Shown: positions 34,125 to 45,720 of the stretch, piece after piece
Layout of the letters: each line of letters opens with the position of its first letter
Numbering within the stretch: the stretch's first letter is position 1
Assembly: GCA_001632425.1 (NCBI GenBank)
Contig: KV425563.1
Location: 348,660 to 412,659 of the forward strand
DNA: 64,000 nucleotides
Direction: 5' to 3'
Origin: Neolentinus lepideus HHB14362 ss-1
Taxonomy: Eukaryota > Basidiomycota > Agaricomycetes > Gloeophyllales > Gloeophyllaceae
Notes under the pieces: model-generated
Seen by the model: the letters and a program-made list of their open reading frames with translations, nothing else
Told to the model about the DNA's origin: nothing
Databases searched by the model: none
Made by a program: the position numbers and the translations under genes

Positions 34125-37100
34125 ATGAAATTCAGGTAACATTTTCGATGTCCCAGTCTCCCCAGGAACTCAGAACAGAGTCAAATAGTTCATCTCTCAA
34201 GTTTAATGCAGTCGCGGAGTGGTGGGATGAGTATATCGCGTGAGTCAGGCGAGAGCTGTGGATTACTCAAGTGCCTGATCGCCTGTTCTAGATACGATTC
34301 CCTGAAAAAGGCGATATACCAGCTTGAGAAACAGCGAGCGAGCGGAGAGCACCCATATGCAGATCTCGAGTCCAACGAACGGACATCACTAATCGGCCGA
34401 CAGGACAGCTCATCCACGGACGCAATCTTCATTCCCCTTCTCGACCATGAATTGAAGAGGATCACTCTATTCTACGGGGCGAAGGAGGCGGAGGTGCTGA
34501 ATGAGCTCGCAGGATTAGAAGAGATGGTCAAGGAGCAAGACGAAGCGGGGCCCGTGACAGATGATCATTACATGCACGATATCGATGAGGACGATGAGGA
34601 CGAGGACGAGGATGATGACGATAGCCCAACCCGAAGCCGGACCAGGACACACACTCCTCCTGGAAATGGTCGTGATCCCAGCACGAGTGCAAGAGGTATG
34701 TAGCCGTCCCAATCCTGCACATCGCATATCCGTTGAGCTACCTTAGGTGGCCGTCGGAAATCGCGCCACCAGCGTCGTTATAGCGCCGCCTCGAGTGACG
34801 ACTTGGCCGACCTGGAGGCAAGCATAACGTCCCTTCGGCAGAGTGCCCATGCCCAGCCATCGTCCAGAGATGATGGCGCCAGCATGTCTCCGGTGGGACG
34901 TGCACGGAGACTCGTAACGAAGCTAAGGGATAGTGTGTCTTCGTCTGCTGGTCTGTCCGAGTCAGTGTGGACATCGAGAAGCAACTACGCCATGGATATC
35001 CGGCTACTGTTCAAGAGACGGATCACGACTCTGTATGTCTCCGTTACGTCCCTCAAGTCGTATGTGGAGGTTAACTACTCTGGCTTCCGGAAGATCCTAA
35101 AGAAGTGAGTGGGAGTAGATTGTGTCGGTGGTTATATGAAAATTCACGACGGTACTATTAGGTATGACAAGGTCACAGAAAGCGAAGTTCGTTGCTTGGG
35201 TTGCATCTATTTATGCCATTGCAGCTAACGGTTTGCGGTAGTTGAAAGATCAATATCTTTGCGAGGTCGTCGAACAAGCACTGCCGTTCTCTCAGCGATC
35301 CAAAGACACGCTTAATGACGCCATAACGCGTTTAGTCAATCTCTACGAGAAATGCGTTACCCAAGGTGACATGCGTGCGGCGCAGCGACAGTTGAAACTA
35401 TACCAACGCGAGCATGTCGCCTGGGAGCGGGATACCATCTGGAAGCAGATGATAGGCCGCGCAAGACGGGGTGAGGAAGATGAGACGGATGACTTCCTGA
35501 GCGGGCCTGTCGTACTGAAAGAGTCGGAGAAGGCATTAATTGCGCTCCGGACACCTGTAGGGCGTCTGAGGGTGACGCGCAGGATGGTTTCGTTGCTCGT
35601 CGCGGTGGGGGTTTTCGTCACGTTACTGAGTGTGCAAACTGTGGATGGCGTGGCGGCTAATCGGTGCTTCGCCATTCTCGTATTTGCTACCATCATGTGG
35701 GCCACTGAGGTTTGTGCGGTGTTCACAAATTCAAATGATGCTAATCATTTGTACAGGCTATACCACTTTTTGTCACATCCATACTCGTTCCTCTACTAAT
35801 GGCTTGTTTACGAGTTATTCGAAATCCAGAGGGAGAGATCCTGGCAGTTCCTGACGCGACAAAGTGTGTAATGCCGTGATTGATCAGATTGCAGGCCTGA
35901 CGTGCCGCAGATATATCTTCTCTGTGATGTTCAGCCCGACAATCATGCTCCTCATTGGCGGTTTTACGATCGCATCTGCAATCAGCAAAACCAACATCGA
36001 CCGTTTGTTGATCACTCGTGTTCTGAGTCTGGCTGGGACTAAGCCCAACACCGTGCTGTTGGCCTTCATGGGTGTATCTTGTTTTGCAAGTATGTGGATC
36101 AGGTACGTTCTAATCTCTTGTTTTCTGAGTATGTCTGAATGTCGGACATAGTAATGTAGCAGCTCCTACCCTATGCTTCACTCTAATACGCGTGCGTTCA
36201 CCTGACTTCACTTGGCATCCATGTGTCTTCTGACATCCCTTAGCCCATGCTTCGGACCTTACCACCCAGGTCAACATTCGCACCATGTCTGATTGTCAGT
36301 AGAATGTCCCCTTTGTGTGCTAATCTCTTTTCATCTCCGTTCTCTAGCTGGCTATTGCTCTTGCGGCAAACATCGGAGGCCAAAGTTCTCCTATATCATC
36401 TCCCCAGAACCTCATCGCCTTGCAGTACATGGATCCGCCTGTTGACTGGGCGCGCTGGTTTGCCGTAGCTATCCCAGTCTCAACGATATCTATCGTACTC
36501 ATCTGGCTGCTGCTTATCGTGAGCTACCGGCCCGCGCGATCTCCAGACGGCGAGGGTGACATCGAGATCAAGCCTGTACGAGCGGCAAAAGATAAGTTCA
36601 CTGGCAAACAATATTGGGTAGTGTTCGTATGCCTGGTGACTATCGGTCTTTGGTGTGTGGAGCATGAGATAGAATGGCTGGTTGGGGACATGGGCATCAT
36701 TGCCATCATACCCATCGTGGCATTTTTCTCTACCGGTGTGCTTAAGAAGGTAGGTTCTAGTCGGATTCTTGCCTCTTGTCCCGATCTTGATTATACTTGG
36801 ACTATGTGTAGGATGATTTCGAACAGTTCTTATGGACCGTCGTGTTCTTGGCGATGGGTGGTATTGCTCTTGGGAAGGGTGTCACATCTAGTGGCCTGCT
36901 GGACAGCATGCGCGACCACATTCGGGGACTAGTATCAAACTTGTCTCTCTACAGTGTGGTGATGGTGCTCTCTCTCGTCGTCCTGGTAAGCCTGTTTATC
37001 CTTCGATCTATGACGTCCCGCAGTTGACCCCTTTATAATCAGGTGGTTTCCACATTCATCAGCCACACAATCGCAAGTGTGTTACTGGTCCCCATTGCCC

Positions 37101-37529
37101 AAGAAGTCGGCGCCCAGTTACCTGGAGATCAGTCGAACTTGCTCATCTTCATAACCGGGTTGGTATGTTCAACAGGAATGGGCATGCCTGTTTCGGGCTT
37201 TCCGAATCAGACTGCGTACGTGTTATTCACATGAGAGGTCACTTAAGATCTAAAACAGATGTCGCGCTTTTCGTAGGGCAACTCAGGAGGATGAACTGGG
37301 GCAGCTATATTTGTCCAATATCGACTTCCTTAAGAATGGTGTCCCAGCCAGTATCATTGCCACCTTGGTCAGTATCCGTGTCCACTCCCTTATTCATGTC
37401 GTCTGAGATATATTGAATGTTTCCCTGAAGGTTGTGTCGACTGTAGGCTTTTTGCTAATGAAAGTTGTGGGGTATGAATTTTTTTTTTCATCGTCGGGCG
37501 CAGCCTCTGAACTGTTTTGTAGGATATAG
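34125..37529 (+). CDS. PHO87/90/91: SPX-domain low-affinity phosphate transporter (Pho87/Pho90/Pho91 type)
   Basis: A multi-exon gene. Exon 1 codes for MKFS and joins SSLKFNAVAEWWDEYIA and YDSLKKAIYQLEK, the start of an SPX domain. The domain ends with SYVEVNYSGFRKILKKYDK, whose lysines bind inositol polyphosphates and thereby sense phosphate. Between these lies an acidic/Ser-rich loop (DEDDEDEDEDDDDSPTRSRT). The second half is a divalent-anion/Na+ symporter (DASS) domain with about a dozen hydrophobic segments: RCFAILVFATIMWATEA, MLLIGGFTIASAISKTNID, LAIALAANIGGQSSPISSPQ with the substrate-site signature, WTVVFLAMGGIALGKGV, VSTFISHTIASVLLVPIA and GMGMPVSGFPNQTA. It ends shortly after VSTVGFLLMKVVG; the last intron (37472-37522) is a multiple of three, so spliced and unspliced forms share the stop. 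Expected to import phosphate at the plasma membrane or export it from the vacuole. Confidence 0.96.
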
Positions 37530-38009
37530 TCTGCATTATGAACACACCCTTCGCACATCCAGGAACAATATAGACCTCCCTTCTTGCTTCGCGTGTCACT
37601 CTTAAACGATCTTCGTGAGGTATGCCAACAATTCCGACGGACTCGGTCTCGTGAAGTACGTCGGTCTAGGCGACGGAATATGATTTCTCTAAGTGGTTGC
37701 ATATCTTATGTGGACATTGAAGCTCATGGTCATTGTTGCATGGAGCGGCATTTGACGGCCCGGCGCCACCACAACTTGTCATCTTTATCGACGAAATACT
37801 ACTGCTATCGGGAATAGCAATAGCGTCCTTGCGACAATCTCATGGTCTATTTCTGAAACTGACATCTCGAACCTGTAAAGTGGGCGCATGACCTGGAGTG
37901 TGGGACTCCAGATCGGAGAGGTACCGCGCCGGGGCGAATATGGCTGGTCATATATAATGATAGCATGAGAGCTCTACATAGGAGACGTGCCTCTTGATTT
38001 GTTACAGGC
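37530..38009. other. Spacer between phosphate transporter and aldo-keto reductase
   Basis: 480 bp without coding potential. It contains the TATA box for the reductase at 37951. Confidence 0.5.
37951..37957 (+). promoter_or_regulatory. TATA box of the aldo-keto reductase gene
   Basis: TATATAA lies 59 bp upstream of the ATG at 38010, a usual distance for a fungal TATA promoter. Confidence 0.5.
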
Positions 38010-39449
38010 ATGGCAGCTGATATACCAGTATTCACGTTGAATGACGGAACCAAGATACCATCCATTGGAATGGGGTATGTCACGATTCTTCATGTTAAGA
38101 GGTCTCGACTGAAGATTCAAAGCTGCTGGATGGGTACGCCTGGAGGAGGGGAAAAGGCATATAAGATGTGTCAGAATGCTATCAAGGTATGCCACAGTCG
38201 GATCTCGCAGATTGTCTTGATTGCTTACACTCGTCTCATAGTGTGGTTATCGTCACTTCGATACAGTATGTCCTCGCTAACTAGTCCTAGGATTTTGTTG
38301 ACTTCCTCGACCATTTGTAGGCGTTCGGCTATGGTGCGTTCTACACTTTGACTTGGTCATGCCGGATGACCAATCCGGTTAGCCAACGAGGAATGGGTCG
38401 GACGTGCCATCCGAGAATCTGGCATTCCCCGGGGGGAGATCTATCTGACCACCAAGCTGCCGTTCGTATACACGTAACCTAAGCACATTCACTACGCTCA
38501 AAAGTTAGCAGAAATCACCATCATCATAAAGTCAAAGAATCATTCGAAGAATCCATTAAAGCCCTAGACTGCGGATATGTGGATCTATACTTGATGCATT
38601 GGCCACAATCGTCCGAGGACGACGGTACGAGAGTTGTCAATGACAGTGACCTAGCTCTTAATATAATCAATGTACATACCAGGCAAGTTTCTACAGCCAG
38701 ATGAGCACCCGACGATAGTCGACACCTGGAAGGAGATGGAGAAACTGCTCGAAACGGGTATGCACATTTGGAAACAATCTTCATTCCTGACTACCTTTAC
38801 GGATTTCGTAGGCAAAGTTAAAACCATTGGCGTTTCCAATTTCTCTATCAAGACGCTCACCCAACTTCTCGCTGATTGCGATGTCATTCCCGCGACCAAC
38901 CAAGTCGAGCTGCATCCTTGCCTTCCGTCGAACGAACTCAAGGCTTTCTGCGAGAGCAAGGGTATAGTCCTCACGGCTTATTCACCCCTAGGTATTTATT
39001 GTCTAATCTCTTCGTTTAATGCTGAAACTGTTATACAGGTCGGCCGACTATAACCGGCACCCCACCCATATTCTTCAATGACAAAACTATTGCGAGCATC
39101 GCTCAGAATAATAGCGCTAGTCCCGCGCAAATAATAGTTAGCTGGGGCGTCCAGCGGGGCACGATTGTCGTTCCTAAGAGCGAGAACGTGGAGCGAATGA
39201 AAGCTAACATCACTGTTGGTGTCTCGATACTCTCCATAATGGTTTCTGTGGTCAATGATTTTGGATCTGATAATTCAGTTGGTCAAGCTGTCTGCAGAGG
39301 ACATGCAAGCTGTCGACAATTTCCACAAGCAGCCTGGCATGCACCGATCGCTCTTGAGCTACCACAATGCCGACCCTGGGAGGGTGTTCGGCTGGACTTA
39401 CGCAGATATGGGATGGGACGAGATGAAGCCTGGAGGTATAATTTCATGA
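38010..39449 (+). CDS. Aldo-keto reductase (NADPH-dependent, Gcy1/Gre3-like)
   Basis: A multi-exon gene of the AKR superfamily. It begins [20 protein letters not shown], then [15 protein letters not shown] and [19 protein letters not shown]. These carry the catalytic Asp (FDTA) and Tyr (GY); the latter is split over two short exons. IYLTTKL supplies the catalytic Lys and [10 protein letters not shown] the His, so the tetrad is complete. [26 protein letters not shown] and VLTAYSPLG follow, then [19 protein letters not shown], the NADPH-binding end. The tail [15 protein letters not shown] closes the barrel. Members reduce aldehydes, ketones or sugars in the cytosol; the physiological substrate is not evident. 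Confidence 0.94.
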
Positions 39450-40931
39450 TTACGATATCGAGCTACAACGCTGGTTCGCTAGGCTACAGGCAGATATCTG
39501 GCGTGTAACACGGTGGTTTCAAGTGAGTCTTCTGAGTGTGCGCCCATATCCTTTCCACATTTGTGTAGTGTGGGGGTCCTGAATTCGTCACAGGCAGAAT
39601 CCTGTTGAAGCGAGGGATGTTTCTGAATTTCTCTATTAAAAATGTGAAGGTGAGGAAAGCATCGACTTTCACTAAGCCAAAATCCTATGTTCGGCTTAGC
39701 CACATGGCTCTCCGAGCCAATCGCAAATTTTTATTTTTATTTCATTTTCGTTTTCATCTACTTCAGGGTATATCGGACAGTGTTGTACAACCATTACAGA
39801 CTTTATCTAATTGTCCTTGTTCTTTTCCAGATTATTTTTCGGTAAGCCTAAACTTCCAGCGCTTCGTAAGTTATGAGCGCCATCGATACCGCTCGGTGTC
39901 CCCGGTCCTAGAAATGACTGTTGGTTTGTTATCTACAGGAACTAATTGCTCAGGGAGGTTCGAGTCATGAAGATGCAGGCCGCTAGGTCGGCGGGGAGCA
40001 TCACAGCGCTTCAAAGGCGAGTAATGAAAATATGAGCGTCTTCTTTGATGGGATAGGCAGTGCTCATCGACGTGGGTAGCGCCCAGAGCTCTGTGTGGAC
40101 GGAGAGTTGAACTGTCGCCATAGAATAATGAAGATCACGGCCCCTGTGAACATGCGTACTCAGGTGGGGCTCGTCCATCTGTGTTCGGCGTCGGATGGGC
40201 AATTTGTCTAGCCTACGTGTTGGATTTCGGATCGAGCTTGCGAGCTCGCACGTGGGCTGGAATAAAAAGGTATATGTACAATACATTTACTCGTTGTACC
40301 GTACGCGATTGCCCTTTGGGCAACCGACCGCTTGGAGCAAGCAAACTCAACTCAGTCGACATGGTCTTATTTCAACACTACGCCCACGTATACTGCCTTA
40401 CGGATTCTATTCGGACCAACACTCCACGAACGACCAATCAGGTGAGGTCTACATCGCCCTGCTTTGTAACGACTTCACCAGCCGGTCAGTTCGGTGCCAT
40501 CCATGAAGTGCAGATGCCCGGGAATGATATAATAGCTGTTTGCAAAACATTAGATGCGTTTCGGAATTCTCCTTGTGGAGTGCCTGCCATCCGGACAACC
40601 CGAAGCAGCACGGCCCCGCGCTCGAGTTGCTCGGGGACGAGCGCTAAAATCCTCCCAAGGTAGCGCCAGTTCTTAAGTCGCCCTCGGCGCTCGAAGACCT
40701 GTTATGGTTGTTTGGCTTCGGACCGGGCCCCAAGGAGAGAAGTATGAATTGCGTCGAATATCTTGCAAACAGATAGAAGAGTATTATCCTTCACGTGCAC
40801 GGGAACATCCTCACGGCCTGTCTGCCACTAATTGCCAGGGTATATCCTCCACCCTTGGTGATCGCTACTTCCCAGGCTTTCCAAGTTGGACTACGTCGCG
40901 CCACAGGAACAGCCTGTCAAACGACAGAAAC
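39450..40931. other. Intergenic, no recognisable gene
   Basis: Two frames of 130-160 codons occur on the plus strand but have no homology I recognise and no splice structure. Treated as non-coding. Confidence 0.4.
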
Positions 40932-40938
40932 TATATAA
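40932..40938 (+). promoter_or_regulatory. TATA box of the first secreted cysteine-rich gene
   Basis: TATATAA, 236 bp upstream of the ATG at 41168. The long distance suggests a 5' untranslated region with an intron: a GTACGT donor lies near 40988, with acceptors before 41168. The second gene of the pair has the same arrangement. Confidence 0.4.
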
Positions 40939-41167
40939 GTATTTTCTTCGAGACCAAGTTAGTCATCGCAGTCTTCTCAAATACTGGTACGTTGCAAGCG
41001 CGGATAATATCCGTGGTTGTTGTCTTAACTGCGGATGACACAGATATCAGCCCAGTAGCGTCTATTTCTGCTGATTATTATCTTTTAACGTCGTCGTGAG
41101 TCAAAAAATCAGATTCCTGCGATCTTTATTGCTATAGCGACACTCACTAGTGTATCAGAGCTCCATC

Positions 41168-41350
41168 ATGAAGTCTACCTTCATTGCGATCGGTTTTATT
41201 CTCGTCTTAACAGGTCATAGCAGAGTAGTGGCATTGCAAGAACGTCAAGTGGTATGCGAGATTGCCTGCGTCCCGCCAAGACATTTCTGTGCACCTTGCG
41301 GATGCTACCTCACCCCTTGCCCTCCGAGCACCACTACGTACACCTTGTAG
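41168..41350 (+). CDS. Small secreted cysteine-rich protein 1
   Basis: A 60-residue protein. MKSTFIAIGFILVLTGHSR is a classic signal peptide (Lys then a hydrophobic core), likely cut near VVA or ALQ. The mature part begins LQERQ and has six cysteines in the pattern C-x3-C-x6-C-x2-C-x-C-x4-C (CEIACVPPRHFCAPCGC...C), ending in a Ser/Thr-rich tail. An in-frame ATG 18 nt upstream is less likely because it would precede the signal peptide with a polar stretch. The gene at 42089 codes for a paralogue with the same signal peptide layout, an xxER boundary and the C-E-I-x-C-x-P-P block. I know no named family with this pattern. Such proteins are candidate apoplastic effectors or antimicrobial peptides; no function can be assigned. 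Confidence 0.7.
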   Translation: MKSTFIAIGFILVLTGHSRVVALQERQVVCEIACVPPRHFCAPCGCYLTPCPPSTTTYTL

Positions 41351-41860
41351 CGTTGAAGTCGTCGTGGGATGTCATCGTAGGATATTACCGACCTTTAGGC
41401 AATTACCCGATATTTTGAAGCAGTGTCCAGTTCGGCTTCTAAGATTCGACCGCATTGGTGTCCACTTCGTCATCTGCGGAGGGACTCGAATCAGCTCCAT
41501 TCTCAAGCATCGCTCGCAGCAATTATTGTTCGTCATCTTGGTGTTTCGAAGGACCTCACGGTGGACTCCACTGATCCGACTCGCGGCAGTTAGTGAGCGT
41601 GTGCAAAATACAAGGCAGACGAGACAAAGGTACCTTACTGAATGCAGTGACGGAGGCAATAGTTGAAACACTTAGTGATCTTGTGCATCCCAATAGAGAC
41701 ATCTAGACCGGTCTAATACCAGTAGCCCGCAGGAGCCTGCAACTGGGCGTTCAGCCGGCCTTTGAATTGTCAAACATCTCAGGTCCAGCGGATCAACATC
41801 ACAGACGAGTGTAGAGCGGGTCACAGTAATGCCCGAACTTTCTTGGCACTGCGTTTGACG
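41351..41860. other. Spacer between the two secreted-protein genes
   Basis: No coding region recognised; presumably the 3' end of the first gene and the promoter of the second. Confidence 0.45.
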
Positions 41861-41867
41861 TATAAAA
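41861..41867 (+). promoter_or_regulatory. TATA box of the second secreted cysteine-rich gene
   Basis: TATAAAA, 228 bp upstream of the ATG at 42089. A GTAAGT donor (near 41921) and CACAG or CCAG acceptors before the ATG suggest an intron in the leader, as in the first gene. Confidence 0.45.
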
Positions 41868-42088
41868 TGCAAGTTGAGACTTGGTTAAATGCTCGACATC
41901 TGACCTCGAGCATAGAAAGACGTAAGTGCGACTCAATATCATGGCTGAGACATACCCTTCACCTCTGGACTCAGGGACTCGACACAAACAAAGCGGAGAG
42001 CAGCGACGTCGTCACCCGTGCCTAATCTTGACTGTAGGCTCTCAAAGTTTCACAGCATGATCTCTCTGACCAGCCTTACCAGTCATCT

Positions 42089-42259
42089 ATGCGATTTTCA
42101 TTCGTCGAAAACTTGTTGATCTTCGTAGTCCTGCTTGCAGGAAGCAGGGCCGCTGTCATCGAGGAGCGGGATCCGCGGTGCGAGATCTACTGCGAACCGC
42201 CATTGGTATTTTGTGATCCTTGCGGTTGCGCGGCTACTCAGTCCGAGTGCCCTTCTTAG
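42089..42259 (+). CDS. Small secreted cysteine-rich protein 2 (paralogue of 41168)
   Basis: A 56-residue protein, too short for routine gene calling. MRFSFVENLLIFVVLLAGSR is a signal peptide. The mature part begins IEERD and has six cysteines as C-x3-C-x6-C-x2-C-x-C-x6-C (CEIYCEPPLVFCDPCGC...C), matching the first gene except for the last spacing. Shared features are the ER before the first Cys, C-E-I-x-C, x-P-P-x-x-F-C, and P-C-G-C. The matched promoter and leader architecture supports tandem duplication. The mature domain would be about 33 residues with three possible disulfides. Expression and exact leader splicing need transcript data, so the start is chosen from the signal peptide. Confidence 0.7.
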   Translation: MRFSFVENLLIFVVLLAGSRAAVIEERDPRCEIYCEPPLVFCDPCGCAATQSECPS

Positions 42260-43020
42260 AACCCTCCAGTATGAGGCAAGATGTGTGTCTGCAGTCAGCA
42301 TTGAATAAGTATTTAACATTTGGCATGTAATTTGGATACCTGCGACTCGTCGAAATTCTATCATACAGGCAGCCGGTATTCCGAACGATACTGCCACCAT
42401 GTACTCAGCAGAGTCAAAGACATTGTATATTGAGATGTGACCATTGCATGCTAGATCGATGCAACATCAGCAACAGCAGAGTCCCGAGAGTGGGATAAGG
42501 TAGGCCTTCTTACCCTTTTGGATCTGCGCACCTTGCTGGAGATAGCATTGTCCCCTGATGAACAACCCTAGCCACAACTCGATTCGCTGCGTCACCGATT
42601 GCTCTTCGCGGTGCAGAATCGCATCGCTGACACACGTCAACTGCAGCAAGAAGCAGTGTTGGGTTAACAATGACCGTTATCGACAAGAAATGATGCAGGA
42701 ATCTTCAAGTTGGGGATGATGCAAACCCGAGTAGAGATGCCGACCTTCGCGTCGCTTGCATCCAATCGTGCATATCAATCTATCACTGTTCGGGTTGCGA
42801 TGGTAAAGTCAATAAACCCAGCAAAGGGACGCGATGAAAGACGTAGAGGCTCCGAACAAGAGACTGATATAGAGTGCAATGAAATAATACATCACCCACT
42901 TCTCCAGAACAGGTCACTAGTTCCCGAATCACGATGCGAATTGACACTGATGGATGTGCGATCAGTTTTGCATCCTTATTGCAAAGGTTTGTCTATTCAC
43001 ATGTCGAGTGAGTCGCCCTT
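42260..43020. other. Intergenic, no recognisable gene
   Basis: No supported coding region between the second secreted-protein gene and the arrestin-like gene. Confidence 0.45.
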
Positions 43021-44650
43021 TCAACCTAGTACATTATGATGGCCAAGGAATCTCTGGTTACCGTTCTCCAGGACACCCATGACGTTGTTATAGTTCCCTT
43101 CCATCGGCATCTCGTATCCCGGAGGCGCGTAAGATCTGGGTAAGGCCCATCCGTGAGGATATGTCGTAACTATTTTCACTGGTTCCGACTGTAGAGGCTG
43201 ATCTGCGTGTGGGGCAGGCACGAATCCAGCCACATGATAAGAAAGGAAGACTATCTCATACTGATAGGAAAGTAATTAGCTAACAAGCGACTTGTCCTGG
43301 CCTGGTTGCCAAGATAAAATAAACCTGCCTTGATCGAAACAGTGGGAAAGTCGAAATTCGGTTTCATCGACTTTTGGACATCTATTTCTCCTTGAAGTAG
43401 CCTGGAGGGTATTGTAGTTGAACTAGATTGGCTTTCAGGGTGACCTTCGTCCGTGCGCCAGATGACCGCGCGCCCGACGCTCGTCTTGAAAATGTTATCA
43501 CTCCTGGTCTTGGAGCTGTCGGTAGCTCCCAATCCAACCACTACGGACCGAACGAGAAATATTCGAACAGCGCCGTGACTGCATACGAGGTCAAGTGCCT
43601 GTTCATCGGCGCACGAGAGGGTGAGTGTCAGATGGATGGGCGTTCCATGCGCATACGTCAGCTGAGATATCACTGGTTCAGTGAAGAGCCATAACAAGAT
43701 GTGATAAAATCGCCATACGGGTAGAGCAAGCGAGAGCTGCAGGCTACGTCAGTCGCTCAGGTCACGATGCAAATCGATAGAGTTACAAACCTGACTATGG
43801 ATCTCTACTTCCTTAGATCCAAACATAGTGCCCTTCAGCGTTACAGGTGCCAGTTCTTTCCATCCATCGGGATCAACGTCAGGACCGGGTAACGGGTGAC
43901 CAGCTTCGTATGCTTTCTGTCTCTGCGGTGTTGGCGCTTGTGCGGTACTTCGCGGTAAGTAGGCGATAGTTTGAACGAGTCTGCATGCAGGAAATTGCAC
44001 TCCATAAGTGAGTTACACGGCAACAGAAAGGACAGCGAGCAGATTAAGCACGTACGTCGAGTTGGGTCTTAGAAATCCTCGTTTCACGCGTACTACAAGC
44101 TTGTAGTCAATGTACATTGGGTTCGCTCTTTCAGAGAATGTGGGAGGGAGCTGGTATGTCTCTCCAGGTTTGCCGTTGTATTTGGCGGGAAGTGAAATGT
44201 CCCTCGGAATTCTGATTGAAAACGACCACGAATGTTGTCCCTGAAGAGCTCCGTCAGTATTACCTTGCCGCGGCCATAATTGTCGTTCTTCCTCTAACAA
44301 CCGCGCTTCTTCCTGGCCTACAGCGGTTGTCCCACCGATAAGCTGGTAAAAAATATCTCATGGACAGCATCTACCATACTGGATCCAAGGGTACGAACCG
44401 AAATTACTATCGATTTTATACCGTCAGGTTTATCCAAATTGACCTCGACCGACCCAGTAATGGTATCATGATCAAAGAACACCGGTAGGGAAGTCACATT
44501 CGTGGAGTGAAGATTCTGCACACTGAGCCTGAGCCAAGTCGTCCCCTTGTTCTCCAAACAGTACTCGTAATTCCTAGGGCCCGGCGGGTCCAGAGGATCG
44601 AATTGATAGCTGGGTAGATCATGATTCTGTTCGATATTGTTTTCAGCCAT
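43021..44650 (-). CDS. Arrestin-like (alpha-arrestin N-domain) protein
   Basis: A multi-exon minus-strand gene beginning MAENNIEQNHDLPSYQF. The arrestin N-fold shows as LENKGTTWLRLSVQNLHS, ITGSVEVNLDKPDGIKSI, SFSIRIPRDISLPAKY and YIDYKLVVRVKRGFLRPN. The C-fold follows with LAPVTLKGTMFGSKEVEI and ISQLTYAHGTPIHLTLTLSC. Near the C-terminus SYAPPGYEMP contains a PPxY motif, the usual docking site for WW domains of Rsp5/Nedd4 ubiquitin ligases. Alpha-arrestins recruit that ligase to membrane transporters to trigger endocytosis, so this is the likely role. The bait transporter is unknown. Exact intron borders in the middle exons were not all fixed. Confidence 0.85.
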
Positions 44651-45720
44651 GATTGGCTTGCATTCCGATGTAACACGTCAACTGGTGGTGAGGGTGCTGT
44701 ATGCGCCAGCTTTGACTCCCCTCTGTCTTAGAGATGTCCAGCAGTGAATGGGAAGAGCACTACAGTCCAGGCGCAGCGATCCGGGGGCCGTAGATAGCGG
44801 CGATAGCACTCAAATAGCGCATGCAGCGTAAACAAGTCAACAGGTCGCCGTGTTAAATGCTAGATCAGCTGGTCTTCATCGAGAGAGCAATATTGTCATT
44901 ACGAAGATGGATGAGACCACTGCAAGTGAGACGAGTTGCATTATCCACAAGGGGCCGACAGAAAGAAAGTTCTATACACGACGTCAGAAAGTCCGACTAA
45001 GGCCCCGGGAGGGACCCCCCCTCCCCTACGTAATCTTCACACGACCCATATTGAGTAAATAATTACCAAATCCGTCTTATTCTGTCATTTCAACATATCT
45101 CAAGTTGGAGTAAACAAGTATCATTGGTCTTTATTAAAGCAGCATACATCAGATAATATTATGACATGAATGAAGACTAAGTTTCTAGCCAGCCTTCATT
45201 AATGGGAAACTAAGCGACAACGCCAAACAAGGTCAAACAGTACAGTGGCACGTCGCCCTCGACCTGCCTGCCAGTGAAAGAAATGCTGGTAGTCTACTAT
45301 AGCTATTTTACACTATTCTGAGATTGTATGTGCTTCGAAACATCTATCTGTGGTCACTAGAAGTCCAAATAAGGGGGTCTGCAGAAAGTCCTGATAAGGA
45401 CCTCGAAGGACCCCCTCCCCGTGTGCCGGCAACTCCCGGTGTCGGCCCCTTGATTATCCATGCATACCTCCAATTTCTCCGGGAACATCCGGAAACATTG
45501 AACTCTATTGAACTTCGTGTTCGCGACAGGCCACTCAGCACAGTTGGCCAAAGTTTAGACCGACGAGAGTTCTACTTGACTCTGCTATACTATATACACT
45601 ATCCAAACTGCCGTGCATCACATCATGTCATAGTCTCCGTACTTAATTAGCAGCATACCACAATGTCACAATCATTTTTCCTAATCTTACCTAAATGCGT
45701 TCGACTCGTTACTGGGCATG
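44651..45720. other. Intergenic, with a diverged short direct repeat
   Basis: No coding region recognised. A ~40-bp C/G-rich segment at 44985-45028 recurs in diverged form at 45382-45420 (both start CAGAAAGTCC and end in a CCCCTCCCC run). Confidence 0.45.

Noticed and set aside
40181..40663. 160-codon open frame upstream of the secreted-protein genes
   Set aside because: Lacks a signal peptide, motifs and splice structure, and an alternative frame over the same bases is equally open.
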